The notes: generated by a model not told the origin, from the sequence alone. DNA of 64,000 bases from Accumulibacter sp. (GCF_036625195.1 NZ_JAZKUG010000001.1:3534001-3598000); one strand, 5' to 3'; numbered from the stretch's first letter, positions 25,413-35,232 are shown. A program made the numbers and translations.

Positions 25413-27367
25413 ACCGTCCGGAGACACCACCCGGCGAGACGAAGCGCTCGCCGACGCTGGCGGAGATCGCCTTCGCGCTCCTCGCCGACGGCAGCGGCAG
25501 CGAGGATTCGGCGGAGGCCACCTGGCTGGGCAGCCACGCGGCGGCGCTGGCGATGTGGCAGGGGGTTGCCGATCCTCCGGACGCGATGGCGGCGTGGACC
25601 CGCTCGCCACCCGTCGTCGACCGCCGGCTGCATGCCCTGGCGGCCGAGCAGCGACTGGGACTGGCCGAAACCCTGGCACTGGCGCTGGCGCGCGAGGCGG
25701 AACTGCTGCCGATGGCGGCACGCGCCCTGATCTGGCTGCAGCATCCGGTCGGCGAGGCACGCCCGACGGTCGGACTGATCGCCAGCCTGTGCCAGCGACT
25801 GGGTGTGGCGGACGCCTTGGCGGCGCTGGCCAACGGGCCGGCACGGCGCCACGGGTTGCTGCAGCTGCAGCCCGACGAGCGCCCGCTCTGCGAACGCAGC
25901 GTGCGCGTCGGGCTGCCGCTGCTCTTTGCGCTCGACGGTCGTGACGGACATTTCGACGGTGTCGATACCGATACCGCAGGGCTGCCGCCGCTGCCGCCGT
26001 CCACCATCGCCGAGGCGCAGCGGCATGGCGCCGGCCTGATCGGCGACGGGGTGCGGACGCTGCTGATCCGCAGCGGGCAGCCGCTCGAGGCGCGCGCCGC
26101 GGCGGCGCAGGTGGTCGCCGCCATCGGCGCACGCGTCGCCTTCTTCGAGGGCGACGCAGCGCCGGGATTCGCCGCCTGGCTCTGGCTGAACGGCCGCCTG
26201 CCGGTCTGGTGCGTCGCGCTGGCGCCGGGCGAGCGGCGGCGGGCGCCGCGTATCCCCGGGCACGACGGGCCGTTGCTCGTCGCCTGTGGCGCCGACGGCA
26301 GCATCGACTCCGGCGCTGCCGTCGCGCAGTGGCGACTGCCGGTGCCGGTGGCGGCCGAGCGCAGCCAGCTCTGGCGTGCCGCGCTCGGCGCGGGACCGGC
26401 AGCGGAGACGATCCTCGCCCTTGCCACGCAGCATCGGCACGCTGCCGGGCGCATCGCCGAACTCGGGCAGGCGGCTCGTTCGGCAGCGGCGCGCCTCGAC
26501 GAAAAGGTGGCGATCAGCCATGTCACGCAGGTGGCGCGCAGCGGTGTCGGTGCCGACCTCGGCGCGCTCGCCGAACTCCTCGCCGACGACATTCCCGACG
26601 AGGCACTGATCCTGACGCCGCTGCTGCGCAACGCGCTCGAGGCATTGCTGGCGCGCTGCCGGCAGCGCGACACGCTCGCCGAGGGCCTCGGCGCGGCGGC
26701 ACGGACGCGCTACCGGCCGGGGGTGAGGGCGCTGCTGGTCGGCCCCTCGGGGACCGGCAAGACGCTTGCCGCGAGCTGGGTGGCGACCCGCCTCGGCCTG
26801 CCGCTCTACCGCGTCGATCTCGCCTCGGTGACCAGCAAGTACATCGGCGAGACGGAGAAGAACCTCTCCGATCTGTTCGCCCGCGCCGAACATGCCGAGG
26901 TGGTGCTGCTCTTCGACGAGGCGGATTCGCTGTTCGGCAAGCGCACCGATGTCAAGGACGCCAACGACCGCTTCGCCAACCAGCAGACCAACTATCTGCT
27001 GCAGCGGATCGAGAGCTTCGAGGGGATCGTCCTGCTGACCAGCAACAGCCGCGCGCGCTTCGACTCGGCCTTCACGCGCCGGCTCGACGCGATCATCGAG
27101 TTCCCGGCGCCGGGGCCCGAGGAGCGCCGGGCGCTGTGGCTGGCGCACCTCGGGGAACGGCACGGGCTCGACGCCGCCACCCTGAATCGCCTCGCCGCCG
27201 CCTGTGACCTTGCCGGCGGCCACATCCGCAATGTCGTCCTCGCCGCCGCCGCGCTCGCCCGCCAGCGGGGCACGGCGCTCGACGAGGCGGCGTTGCTGGT
27301 GGCGGTGGCGGCGGAGTATCGCAAGCTCGGCAAGTCGCTGCCGAGCGCGATGGCGGTGGCGGGATGA
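25409..27367 (+). CDS. eCIS AAA+ ATPase (Pvc15-like)
   Basis: This 652-residue protein has an N-terminal helical region of about 430 residues and a C-terminal AAA+ module. Walker A is GPSGTGKT (residues of about 445-452), followed by YRVDLASVTSKYIGETEKNL, Walker B VVLLFDEADSLFGKR (about 500-514), sensor 1 in IVLLTSNSRARFDSAF, and an arginine-finger region FTRRLDAIIEF. The family is found in almost all eCIS clusters, where it is thought to help load or process DUF4157-type cargo or assist assembly. The gene overlaps the upstream and downstream genes by four bases each, which ties it to both the tape measure and the first DUF4157 protein. Confidence 0.93.
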   Translation: MNRPETPPGETKRSPTLAEIAFALLADGSGSEDSAEATWLGSHAAALAMWQGVADPPDAMAAWTRSPPVVDRRLHALAAEQRLGLAETLALALAREAELLPMAARALIWLQHPVGEARPTVGLIASLCQRLGVADALAALANGPARRHGLLQLQPDERPLCERSVRVGLPLLFALDGRDGHFDGVDTDTAGLPPLPPSTIAEAQRHGAGLIGDGVRTLLIRSGQPLEARAAAAQVVAAIGARVAFFEGDAAPGFAAWLWLNGRLPVWCVALAPGERRRAPRIPGHDGPLLVACGADGSIDSGAAVAQWRLPVPVAAERSQLWRAALGAGPAAETILALATQHRHAAGRIAELGQAARSAAARLDEKVAISHVTQVARSGVGADLGALAELLADDIPDEALILTPLLRNALEALLARCRQRDTLAEGLGAAARTRYRPGVRALLVGPSGTGKTLAASWVATRLGLPLYRVDLASVTSKYIGETEKNLSDLFARAEHAEVVLLFDEADSLFGKRTDVKDANDRFANQQTNYLLQRIESFEGIVLLTSNSRARFDSAFTRRLDAIIEFPAPGPEERRALWLAHLGERHGLDAATLNRLAAACDLAGGHIRNVVLAAAALARQRGTALDEAALLVAVAAEYRKLGKSLPSAMAVAG

Positions 27368-30300
27368 GCGGCCTGCAGAGGATGCTGCGTCAGGCTGGCA
27401 AGGAGTCCGCCGGCGGGGCGAGCAGCGGTGGCCGCGAAAGCGCGCGGGAGGAGCGCGAGCAGGCAGGGGTACCGCGCTTTCTCAGCCACCCGGCGTTGCC
27501 GGCCACACTCGAGGTCGGGCCCACCGATGACCCGCTCGAGCGCGAGGCGGATGCGGTCGCCGACGCCGTCGTCCACGACGGGTCGACGCTGCCGCGGTTT
27601 CTCGCGCCGGCAGCGGCGGGTGGCCGGGGACGCGCGAGTGCAGCGGCAGCGGGCGGCGAGGCTGTCCGCCCGCACGCGCTGCCCGGCGTCCGGCGCAAGA
27701 GCCTGCGCGCCGACCCACCGGACGACGGGCAGGACGCGGCGAGCACTGCGCAGGGCGATGGCGCGCAGCCGCTGCTGCCGTCGCTGCGCGGCCGGATCGA
27801 GGCGACGCTCGGCGCCGACCTGGCCGATGTCCGCGTCCATCAGGGGCCGACGGCGGCGGACGCCAGTGCGCGGATCGGCGCGCGCGCCTTCACGCATGGC
27901 CGTGACGTCTGGCTGGGCGAGCGGCAGCGGCCGGATGACGCCGCCCTGATCGCGCACGAGGCCGCGCACGTCGTCCAGCAGCGGCGCGGTGATGTGGCCA
28001 TCCGGCGGCAGGCGGACGCGGCTGCCGGTAGCGGCAGCGAGCCGGCAGCGGCGGGTACGGCCGGGCAGTCGTTCGCCTTTTCCGAGGATGAGATGGCGTC
28101 GCGGCTGGCGGCCACGCCGGCCGCAGGAGCCGACGCGGCGTCGACCAGCGTCGAGTTGAACCCGGGTACCCGGTCGACGCTGGGCGAGGTGGCCGGCGAG
28201 GCTGAGCGGGGCGACGGCGAACCGGCGCCGGAGGAGGCGGCAACGGCGGAGACGGCTGACGACGGTGGCGGTGACGGCGATGCTGCCGGAGCCGGCGGGG
28301 AGGACGGCAGCGATGCCGGGCAGGGCGACGCGGCGCTGCGCGCGGGCGGGCCGATCGCCGACGCGGGATCGCCCCCGCCGGTCGAGCGGCCCGGCCCCGC
28401 GGCCGAGTTCGAGAGCCTGGTCGGCGAAGAGGTTGCCGCCTATCTCGAGGGGAACCTGTCGGAAGAGCGCATCGCGGCGCTCGACCCGCAGACGCGCGCG
28501 CTGCTCGATGCGGCCGACGCGCTCGGCGACCGCCGGCTCACCGACCCCGAGGCCAGTGCCCTGCAGGGTCTGGCCGGGGAGGGGCTGCAGCCGGGTGCAC
28601 CGCGCACCGGCTACGAGGCCGAGCCGCTCTGGCTGCGCACGCTGGCGACGATACGCGACGTCACTGGCCAGCTCGGCGGCATCGTCGGCATCATCGGGCT
28701 GGTCGCCACCGTCAGCGGCTTCATCCTCAGCCTGCTGCTGCCGCCGGTCGGCGCCTTCCTGCTCACCGTCGGTCGCTTCTGCGATGTCGCCGCGCTGATT
28801 CTCGACGGCATCAGTCTCGTGCTCGGAATCATCCTCACCGGCTACAACTACTATCGCCTGAAGAACGAGACCGACCCCGAGGAGCGCCGGCGCCTGCTCG
28901 GCATGGTGCGCCAGGATGCGATGGGAACGGTGATGAGCGCCGTCGCCGTGGCCACAGCGGTGGCGCCGGGAGCGGCACGGCTGCTCGGCCGCAGCCGCGT
29001 CGGGCGGGTCGTCGGCCGCGCTGCCCGCGGCGCCGGCAGTCGGGTCGCCGGCGCCGCCGGCCGGCTGGCGGCGCAACCCGGGCGAATCGGGCGGGCGGCA
29101 GCGGCGGTCGGGCGAGCCGGCAGCGGTGCGGCGGGCGCGGTGCGCCGGGCCGGTGCGGGTGCCTCTGGGCGTTTTCACACCTTCATGGGACGGACGCGCG
29201 ATTTCGGGCTGCGCAGCGCGCTGTCCACCACCGCTGCCGGACGTGCGGCGCGGGCGATCGGCCGCACCGGCCCCGGCCGCGTCGCCGGGGGCGCCCTGGC
29301 TGCGGTCGGCACGCGTGCGCGGGCGCTGCTCGGCAGCGCGCCTGGCCGCCTGCTTGGCGGGGCGGCGACGGCCGGTGCGAGCGGGCTGCGCCGCTTCGGC
29401 CGCGGCGTCGCCGGATCAGCAGCCGGACGCTGGCTCGCCGGCTCGCGCCTGGGACGCTACGCCGGTCGCGTCTACGGCGAGAACCTCGATCTGGCACGAC
29501 TGCTGTTCGCCCGTTCGGAGCGCGCGCACCACGGCTTCGTCGGCGCGCGCCTGCGCGCCGAGCTGGCCGGTGCGCAGAGCGCCGGCGCGCTGACCGAGGC
29601 CGCCGCACGCGCCCGCCTGCAGTCACGCATGCCGGCGTCGGAGTTTCCGGAAATCAATTTCAACGACCTGGCCCTGCGTGCCGACCCGGCCGCTGGCGGC
29701 CGGCTGGTGTTCGGCCGGCCAGGCAGCCGACTGCAGCGCTTCCTCGATGGTCTGCGGCGGAACGAGGCGACGACGATCAACAACGCCATCGCCGCCAATC
29801 CATCGCTCAGCGATGCCGATCTCGCGCGGCAGCTCAATGCGCGGCCGAATGCCCCGGCGCAATGGACCGAGGCCGAGGTCGCGGCCTTCCGGCAGCAGGC
29901 GACGCGCAGCGCGGTGTACAAGACGCCGCATCACACCATATCGGTGCTCGACGCGCCGCATGTCGCCTACGATCCGCGCTACATCCAGCTCGGCAATGCG
30001 CCGCTGGTGGTGCCGCCCGGTACGACACGGGCGACGTCGCCGTGGACGCTGTTCGGGACAAGCTCGGCGCGCCGGCCGCCCGGCGGCAGCGGTGCGCCGC
30101 TCGACGTCCCCTTCATCCGTACCACCGGCGAAGCCGAGGCGCTCGCCCGTGGCGGTCCGGCCTTCGCCACCGGCGGACCGTCGCCGACACCACTGACCGG
30201 CAGCTTCGACCCGGACTACTTCCGCAGCGAGGCATTCTTCGAAGCGCTGCGGCGCGAGGGCAATACCGGCATCTGGGTGAACCCGAACGACCCGTCGCAG

Positions 30301-31731
30301 CGTCTGCTGTTCGACGCGCATTTCGTCGCTGGCCATCGCTGGCAGACCGGCGAGGCGGGTGCGCGTGCGCTCTTCGGTCCGACGGTCGACTTCGCCGACC
30401 GTTTCGCCGGCGTCGTGCCGCGCACGCTGCTCGACCGTTCGATCGCCGGCATCGGCAGGATCGCCGTTCGCGGCTCGGACGACGTGCAGATGCAGAGCCT
30501 GGCGCTCGGCGACTGGATGCTGGCGCAGCTTGGCGTTCCGTCTGCCCCCGGCGACGAGGCGGCGGCGGGCAGCGCCACCGCGTCGGCCGCCGCGAGCGCC
30601 ACCGAGCCGGCGGCCGCGAGCGCTGCCGAGTCGGCGGCGGCGACCGCCACTCCCAACGCCGGCGAGACTACCTCCGCCGGCCCCGAAGACGAGCCGCCGG
30701 CCGTCGACGACACGCTCGTCGCCGGCAGCGGCGACGGCGGCGCAGCGGCGCTGGGCGAGGTGGCTACCGCCGCCGCGCAACCGCCGACGCCGGTGCCGTG
30801 GAGCCCGTCGGCACTGGTGTCGATTCGTGAGCAGCGGATCGACATCAGCAGCGCGATGGAAGTGGTGAACGACTGCGTCAGTGAAACCGTGGTGGCAGAG
30901 CAGCACAACGTCGCGGCGCGTGCGGCGGCGGCAACGCTGGAGGAGCGCAACACCGCGCAGGCGCGCTTTGCCGGCGCCGAGCGCGCGACGGTGGCGGCCG
31001 AACAGGGCAAGCTCGATCAGGCCACCACCGCGCAGCAGGAGATGTCGGCGCAGGGCGCCGAAGCCTCGGGCGATGCCGCACGCGGCCAGCAGGAGGCGGA
31101 TGCGGTCCAGTCCGAGGGGCAGGGGGTCAGTGTCGAGGCCAAGCCGGAGGAGCCGCGTTCGCGCAGCTGGCTGGAGCGTGCCTGGGATGCGACCGCCGGC
31201 GCCCTCTGGGATGGGCTCGTCGCGCCGGCAGTGCGGGCAGTGCGACGCAAGGTCAATCAGGTGATGCAGTCGATCAACGAGTTCATCATGGGCATGATCA
31301 ATCAGGCACTCGGCCTGGACGAGATCGAGGCGGAGCTCGACGGTGGCGGGCAGGACATCGCGGCGCGCAGTGGCAGCCTGGAAGAGAGCGATGCCGGCCT
31401 GGAAGCGGTCGGCGAGCAGGCGGGCGAGGAGCAGCAACGCAATCGCCAGTCGATGGATCAGGCCGACGCGAACATCGACGACGCGCGCGCGGCGCGCGCC
31501 GATGCGCTGGCCCTGCAGGGCGACCTCGCGGCCCACGACGGCGTGCTGGCGGCCGAGGAGATGGCGGGAGAAAGCTACGTCGTCGATTTCGCTGCGACCT
31601 ACCGGCCGTACTTCGCGGCGACGGGCGAGGGCACCATGCCGGCGCAGGCGGACGAGGGCGCGACGAGCGAAGCCGCGAGCGCGGCCGCAGGCGCAGAAAG
31701 CGAAAGTGATGAAGCAGCGCTCGTCAGCTGA
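27364..31731 (+). CDS. Large DUF4157 (eCIS core domain) protein, candidate cargo/toxin
   Basis: This 1455-residue protein has a DUF4157 domain at residues of about 135-210: LRGRIEATLGADLADVRVH, ASARIGARAFTHGRDVWLG and the zinc motif in LIAHEAAHVVQQ (HEAAH at about 198-202). A Gly/Glu/Asp-rich linker leads to a hydrophobic segment at residues of about 435-500 with up to three membrane helices (GGIVGIIGLVATVSGFILSL and following). Next come a long Arg/Ala/Gly-rich region (540-700), a mixed domain at 750-1060 (YKTPHHTISVLDAPHVAYDP; SFDPDYFRSEAFFEALRREG; LLFDAHFVAGHRWQTGEAGA) and a C-terminal coiled coil. DUF4157 is tied to eCIS cargo in published surveys. The middle and C-terminal domains match nothing I know, so an effector role is inferred. 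ATGA couples it to the ATPase. Confidence 0.82.
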   Translation: MSGLQRMLRQAGKESAGGASSGGRESAREEREQAGVPRFLSHPALPATLEVGPTDDPLEREADAVADAVVHDGSTLPRFLAPAAAGGRGRASAAAAGGEAVRPHALPGVRRKSLRADPPDDGQDAASTAQGDGAQPLLPSLRGRIEATLGADLADVRVHQGPTAADASARIGARAFTHGRDVWLGERQRPDDAALIAHEAAHVVQQRRGDVAIRRQADAAAGSGSEPAAAGTAGQSFAFSEDEMASRLAATPAAGADAASTSVELNPGTRSTLGEVAGEAERGDGEPAPEEAATAETADDGGGDGDAAGAGGEDGSDAGQGDAALRAGGPIADAGSPPPVERPGPAAEFESLVGEEVAAYLEGNLSEERIAALDPQTRALLDAADALGDRRLTDPEASALQGLAGEGLQPGAPRTGYEAEPLWLRTLATIRDVTGQLGGIVGIIGLVATVSGFILSLLLPPVGAFLLTVGRFCDVAALILDGISLVLGIILTGYNYYRLKNETDPEERRRLLGMVRQDAMGTVMSAVAVATAVAPGAARLLGRSRVGRVVGRAARGAGSRVAGAAGRLAAQPGRIGRAAAAVGRAGSGAAGAVRRAGAGASGRFHTFMGRTRDFGLRSALSTTAAGRAARAIGRTGPGRVAGGALAAVGTRARALLGSAPGRLLGGAATAGASGLRRFGRGVAGSAAGRWLAGSRLGRYAGRVYGENLDLARLLFARSERAHHGFVGARLRAELAGAQSAGALTEAAARARLQSRMPASEFPEINFNDLALRADPAAGGRLVFGRPGSRLQRFLDGLRRNEATTINNAIAANPSLSDADLARQLNARPNAPAQWTEAEVAAFRQQATRSAVYKTPHHTISVLDAPHVAYDPRYIQLGNAPLVVPPGTTRATSPWTLFGTSSARRPPGGSGAPLDVPFIRTTGEAEALARGGPAFATGGPSPTPLTGSFDPDYFRSEAFFEALRREGNTGIWVNPNDPSQRLLFDAHFVAGHRWQTGEAGARALFGPTVDFADRFAGVVPRTLLDRSIAGIGRIAVRGSDDVQMQSLALGDWMLAQLGVPSAPGDEAAAGSATASAAASATEPAAASAAESAAATATPNAGETTSAGPEDEPPAVDDTLVAGSGDGGAAALGEVATAAAQPPTPVPWSPSALVSIREQRIDISSAMEVVNDCVSETVVAEQHNVAARAAAATLEERNTAQARFAGAERATVAAEQGKLDQATTAQQEMSAQGAEASGDAARGQQEADAVQSEGQGVSVEAKPEEPRSRSWLERAWDATAGALWDGLVAPAVRAVRRKVNQVMQSINEFIMGMINQALGLDEIEAELDGGGQDIAARSGSLEESDAGLEAVGEQAGEEQQRNRQSMDQADANIDDARAARADALALQGDLAAHDGVLAAEEMAGESYVVDFAATYRPYFAATGEGTMPAQADEGATSEAASAAAGAESESDEAALVS

Positions 31732-32869
31732 GCTCGAGCGGGCAACCGCAAGCCTGCTCGGCGATCGCCTGCTGGATGTGCCGATCACGCGCGCCAGCGG
31801 CTCGGCCCGACTCCGCCTGACGGCCCTGCTGCGGGCCGCCTGCGCGCACCCGGTTTTCCCGGGCTGGCCGACGCCGGTCGATGACTGGCTCGACGAGGCG
31901 GCACGACTGGCGGATGAGGTGGCCGACGCCGATGCCTGCGGCCGCGTTCTGCTGCGCCGCGCGATCGTCCGCATGCGGCGGCTCGATCTCGATGCCGCGC
32001 TCGCGCTGACGCGACAGGCGGCCGCTGCCGTCGGCGGCCGGTCCGGCGAACTCGCCGCCTGCTGCGCGATCGGCCGCGTGCGCGTCCTGGTGCGCCTGCA
32101 GCGTCTGGATGAGGCCTGCCAGGCGCTGCAGGCCGTCCCGCTGGCGCCGCCGGGTGAGGCGTCCGGTGCGCTCAGGCAGCTGGCACTGGGCGAGTACCAC
32201 ATCGAGGCGAACGAGGTGGCCGCCGCACGCGCGGCGCTGACGCTGGCGCTGGCGCGCCTGCCGGAGGAACTGGTCGAAGAGCGCATTCAGGCCAGCCAGT
32301 CGCTCGCCTTCGTCTTCATCAGCCTGGTCGACGCGCCACGGGCCGTGGGTCAGCTGCGACAGGCGCGCGCTTTGCTCCGGGGCGCCGCAGTCTGGCCCGA
32401 GGTGATCCAGATGGACGTGGCGCTGGCCAGCCTGCTCGCGGCACGCGGTGAGCACGGCGCGGCGCAGGCGCTGTTCGGCGAGGCCGCAGAGCTCTGCCGG
32501 GCGCATCCGCAGCCGGATCTCGCCATCCTGATCGATCTCGGTACGGCGCGGTCGAGCGCCGCGCAGCAGCACGGAGCCGATGCAGTCGCCGCCTGCCTGC
32601 GAGCGGCGAAAGGCTATGCCGAACAGGGCAACCTCCTCGGACTGGTCAGCATGGTCATCTTCATGGCCGGCATCCAGAGCGCCGCCAAGGCTTTTCGCGA
32701 AGCCTACCGGACGCTGGCGACCGGTCTCGCGATCGCCCGCCACCGCCGCTGGCCGGCGGCCGAGGCGGTGTTTCGCGCGCACATCGATCGATTGCGCAAT
32801 GATCTGCTGGGGCCGGCGCCTTTCGACGAGATGGTGGCGCAGATGGTGAGCGAGATGAGGGCCCGATAG
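31709..32869 (+). CDS. TPR-like repeat protein within the eCIS cargo region
   Basis: This 386-residue protein starts at an ATG 23 bases inside the end of the preceding gene (GTG at 31706 is an alternative). It is built of helical pairs of about 34-40 residues with TPR-type periodicity, for example LDAALALTRQAAAAVGGRSG, LDEACQALQAVPLAPPGEAS, ARAALTLALARLPEELVEER and HGAAQALFGEAAELCRAHPQ. There is no signal peptide. Position between two DUF4157 genes and the overlapping start suggest a chaperone or adaptor for one of them. Alternatively it could be an immunity-type partner. No enzymatic motif is visible. Confidence 0.78.
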   Translation: MKQRSSAELERATASLLGDRLLDVPITRASGSARLRLTALLRAACAHPVFPGWPTPVDDWLDEAARLADEVADADACGRVLLRRAIVRMRRLDLDAALALTRQAAAAVGGRSGELAACCAIGRVRVLVRLQRLDEACQALQAVPLAPPGEASGALRQLALGEYHIEANEVAAARAALTLALARLPEELVEERIQASQSLAFVFISLVDAPRAVGQLRQARALLRGAAVWPEVIQMDVALASLLAARGEHGAAQALFGEAAELCRAHPQPDLAILIDLGTARSSAAQQHGADAVAACLRAAKGYAEQGNLLGLVSMVIFMAGIQSAAKAFREAYRTLATGLAIARHRRWPAAEAVFRAHIDRLRNDLLGPAPFDEMVAQMVSEMRAR

Positions 32870-34816
32870 ATGAACCTGACTTACGAGCGAAGTGGCGGGC
32901 AGGCTGCTCGCCGCAACGTGCCGGCGACGACGGCGCCGGCCAGCGTGTCGCCTGCGCTGCAGCGCTCGGCGCTGCCGGCGGCGCAGGGCGTCCCGCGCTT
33001 TCTCGCTGCGCGTGGCGTGCCGCTGTCGCAGCCGGGCGACCCCGGCGAGCGGCAGGCAGAGGCGGTCGCCGAGGCGGTGATGGCGCCGGCGGGATGTGCC
33101 GGCTGCACGCCGCTGGCGCCCTGCAGCAACTGCGCCACGGGCGTCCAGCGCTCGGCCGAGGGCAGGGGCCCGCCGGCGGTGCCGTTGCCCGGACTGGATG
33201 CGGGGCAGCCACTCGACGGCGCCACGCGCGCCTTCTTCGAACCGCGCTTCGCGCGCGATTTCGGCGCCGTGCGCGTGCACAGCGGGCCGCGGGCGGCGCG
33301 GCTGGCGCGCTCGCTGTCGGCGCGCGCGTTCAGCTTCGGCAACGACATCGCATTCGCCGCCGGCCGCTACGAGCCGGGATCGGACTCGGGGCGGCGGCTG
33401 ATCGCGCACGAACTGGCGCATGTGGCGAGCGGCGATGCCGCGCGGACCGTTGCCCGCGCACCGGACGCCGGTGTTGCTGCCGACGGTGCGCTGCCACCGG
33501 CGGCGGCAGCGGCCGGTGTTGGCCCGACCGACGCCGGCGCGGGGTTGCCGGCGGGCGTTGCGGCACCACCGACGCCGCTGTTCGATTCCCTGTTCGGTGC
33601 CTGCCTGACGCCCGAGGAGGGCGCCCGCCGCGACGCCTTCGCGCTGCGCCACATGCACCTCGAACGCTACATCCCCTCGACCACCTTCGGCATGTTCGAC
33701 GCCGATTACTTCCCGCTCGTCGGCCTGATGCCGGTGACGGTGAAGATGAAGTTCAATTTCGTCGCCGCCGACAATGCGCCGGGGGTGTTCGACGTCTTGC
33801 GGCGGGCTCTGGCCGGTGAGGATCTGAGCCGCTTCTTCTGGAGCGACAGCGAGAAGGCCGACTTCAAGCGCGACTTCATCGGCCGCGTCAGCGCGCGCTG
33901 GAGCGCGCAGCACGTCCTGCGCTCGAGCAAGCCGTGCTGGGACTTTCGGGCGGTCCCGCTGGTGACGCCGGTGGAGGTCGATGATGACGCAGAGGCGCAT
34001 TACGTGACGACGGTGCACAAGAGCCCGGGACCGGCGATCGATTACAAATCGGGTACCAACGACCCCGACCCGGCGCATCCAGAACGACCGGCGACCGCCG
34101 ATCTGTACCAGTCCGACGTCCGCGAGGAGCCGAACTTCAACAGCGGCAGCGTCGCCAGCAGCGAGCGGCAGCGGCTGGAGACGGCGCTGGCGGCGGCAGC
34201 AGCGTCGCCGGTGCTCTTCGCCAACGATTCGGACCTCATCGAACCGGCCGTGCGTCCGGCGCTGACCGCATTCGCCAATGCGGCACGGCAGAAGAATCCT
34301 GCGGACCCGTTGATCCCGCTCAAGGTCGATGGCTTCGCCAGTCGCGACGGGGAAACGACGCACAACCAGGGCCTCTCGGACCGGCGTGCCGCCGCGGTAC
34401 GCAGTTTTCTCGCCGGCCTCGGCGTGCCACAGCCGATCGGTGTTCTGGGCCACGGCGCCGTCGGCAGCGCCGGCGACGCCGCCAACCGTCGTGCGGACAT
34501 CTCGGTCGACCACACTTTCGAGACGACCTACGCCGCCAACCGCTATTCGGTCGGCGAGCATGAGTTCGGCCACATGCTCGGCCTGCCCGACGAGTACCAG
34601 AACAATACGACCGGCACCCTCGGCGCGCAGCAGACCCTCTATTCCGGCCTGGTCACCGCTGCCGGGGTAGCGGGGCCGGCGGTCTGGGGCGTCAGGACCT
34701 CGAGCCAGATGTCGAACGGCATCGATGTCCTGCCACGGCACTACGTCACCCTCTGGGAGGCGCTCGGGCGCATGACGGCGCCCGACATCGCGCAGTCCGA
34801 GTGGCGCATCGGATGA
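32870..34816 (+). CDS. DUF4157-OmpA-metzincin-like chimera (eCIS cargo candidate)
   Basis: Three modules are seen in this 648-residue protein. The DUF4157 domain includes FFEPRFARDFGAVRVHSGP, ARAFSFGNDIAFAAGRY and the zinc motif HELAH at residues 180-184. It is preceded by a four-cysteine cluster (C76, C79, C85, C88) that could bind a metal. A second module at about 448-545 looks like an OmpA C-terminal domain (LFANDSDLIEPAVRPALTAF, VDGFASRDGETTHNQGLSDR, RRAAAVRSFLAGLGV). A third region has HEFGHMLGLPDEY (H564 to about Y576), the extended HExxHxxGxxxE zinc motif typical of metzincin peptidases, and a possible Met-turn in SSQMSNG near residue 613. The metzincin motif is the strongest sign of enzymatic activity among the cargo genes. 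The gene follows the TPR gene without a gap. Confidence 0.85.
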   Translation: MNLTYERSGGQAARRNVPATTAPASVSPALQRSALPAAQGVPRFLAARGVPLSQPGDPGERQAEAVAEAVMAPAGCAGCTPLAPCSNCATGVQRSAEGRGPPAVPLPGLDAGQPLDGATRAFFEPRFARDFGAVRVHSGPRAARLARSLSARAFSFGNDIAFAAGRYEPGSDSGRRLIAHELAHVASGDAARTVARAPDAGVAADGALPPAAAAAGVGPTDAGAGLPAGVAAPPTPLFDSLFGACLTPEEGARRDAFALRHMHLERYIPSTTFGMFDADYFPLVGLMPVTVKMKFNFVAADNAPGVFDVLRRALAGEDLSRFFWSDSEKADFKRDFIGRVSARWSAQHVLRSSKPCWDFRAVPLVTPVEVDDDAEAHYVTTVHKSPGPAIDYKSGTNDPDPAHPERPATADLYQSDVREEPNFNSGSVASSERQRLETALAAAAASPVLFANDSDLIEPAVRPALTAFANAARQKNPADPLIPLKVDGFASRDGETTHNQGLSDRRAAAVRSFLAGLGVPQPIGVLGHGAVGSAGDAANRRADISVDHTFETTYAANRYSVGEHEFGHMLGLPDEYQNNTTGTLGAQQTLYSGLVTAAGVAGPAVWGVRTSSQMSNGIDVLPRHYVTLWEALGRMTAPDIAQSEWRIG

Positions 34817-35232
34817 ACCCCAGCGCTGCCGCCGACCCGCCGCTCAGCCTCGAGTTCCGGCGCGTCCAGGCGATCTCGAGCCGCGGCAACCAGCGCATCC
34901 GCGTGACGCCCGCCGGCGACGTCTTCGCCTATCTGGAACAGCGCGATTGTCCATCTGGCGAGGAGTGGAGTGCGCCGTGGCCGGACGCACCGCTGCGGCG
35001 ACTGTCGCCCGTTGAGCAGCAGGAGCTGGCCCGGACGCTGCTCGCCAGCGGCTTCCTCGAACTGCCCGGGCGGATCGTCGTCGCCGGCCGCGACGGCTTT
35101 CGCGACGAGATCGATGCCGCTCTCGGCGCGCAGCGCCATTCGGTGCGCATCGAGCGCGCCCCGGCGCCCGTCGCCTTCGCGCGTGTGCGTGCTGCTCTGT
35201 TGGCGATCGCCGGGCCGCCGTTCAGCGCCTGA
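34813..35232 (+). CDS. Small protein of unknown function coupled to the metzincin-like gene
   Basis: This 139-residue soluble protein has an ATG overlapping the stop of the protease-like gene (ATGA at 34813-34816). An in-frame GTG at 34801 lies inside the upstream coding region and is less likely. Sequence: SLEFRRVQAISSRGNQRIRV, VTPAGDVFAYLEQRDCPSGE, LSPVEQQELARTLLASGFLE and RDGFRDEIDAALGAQRHSVR. The mix of beta strands followed by a helix with a GFxxLP step is seen in several families of small inhibitor or immunity proteins, but no family assignment is possible by eye. Coupling to a putative secreted peptidase makes an inhibitor or chaperone role attractive; this is inference. Confidence 0.62.
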   Translation: MNPSAAADPPLSLEFRRVQAISSRGNQRIRVTPAGDVFAYLEQRDCPSGEEWSAPWPDAPLRRLSPVEQQELARTLLASGFLELPGRIVVAGRDGFRDEIDAALGAQRHSVRIERAPAPVAFARVRAALLAIAGPPFSA

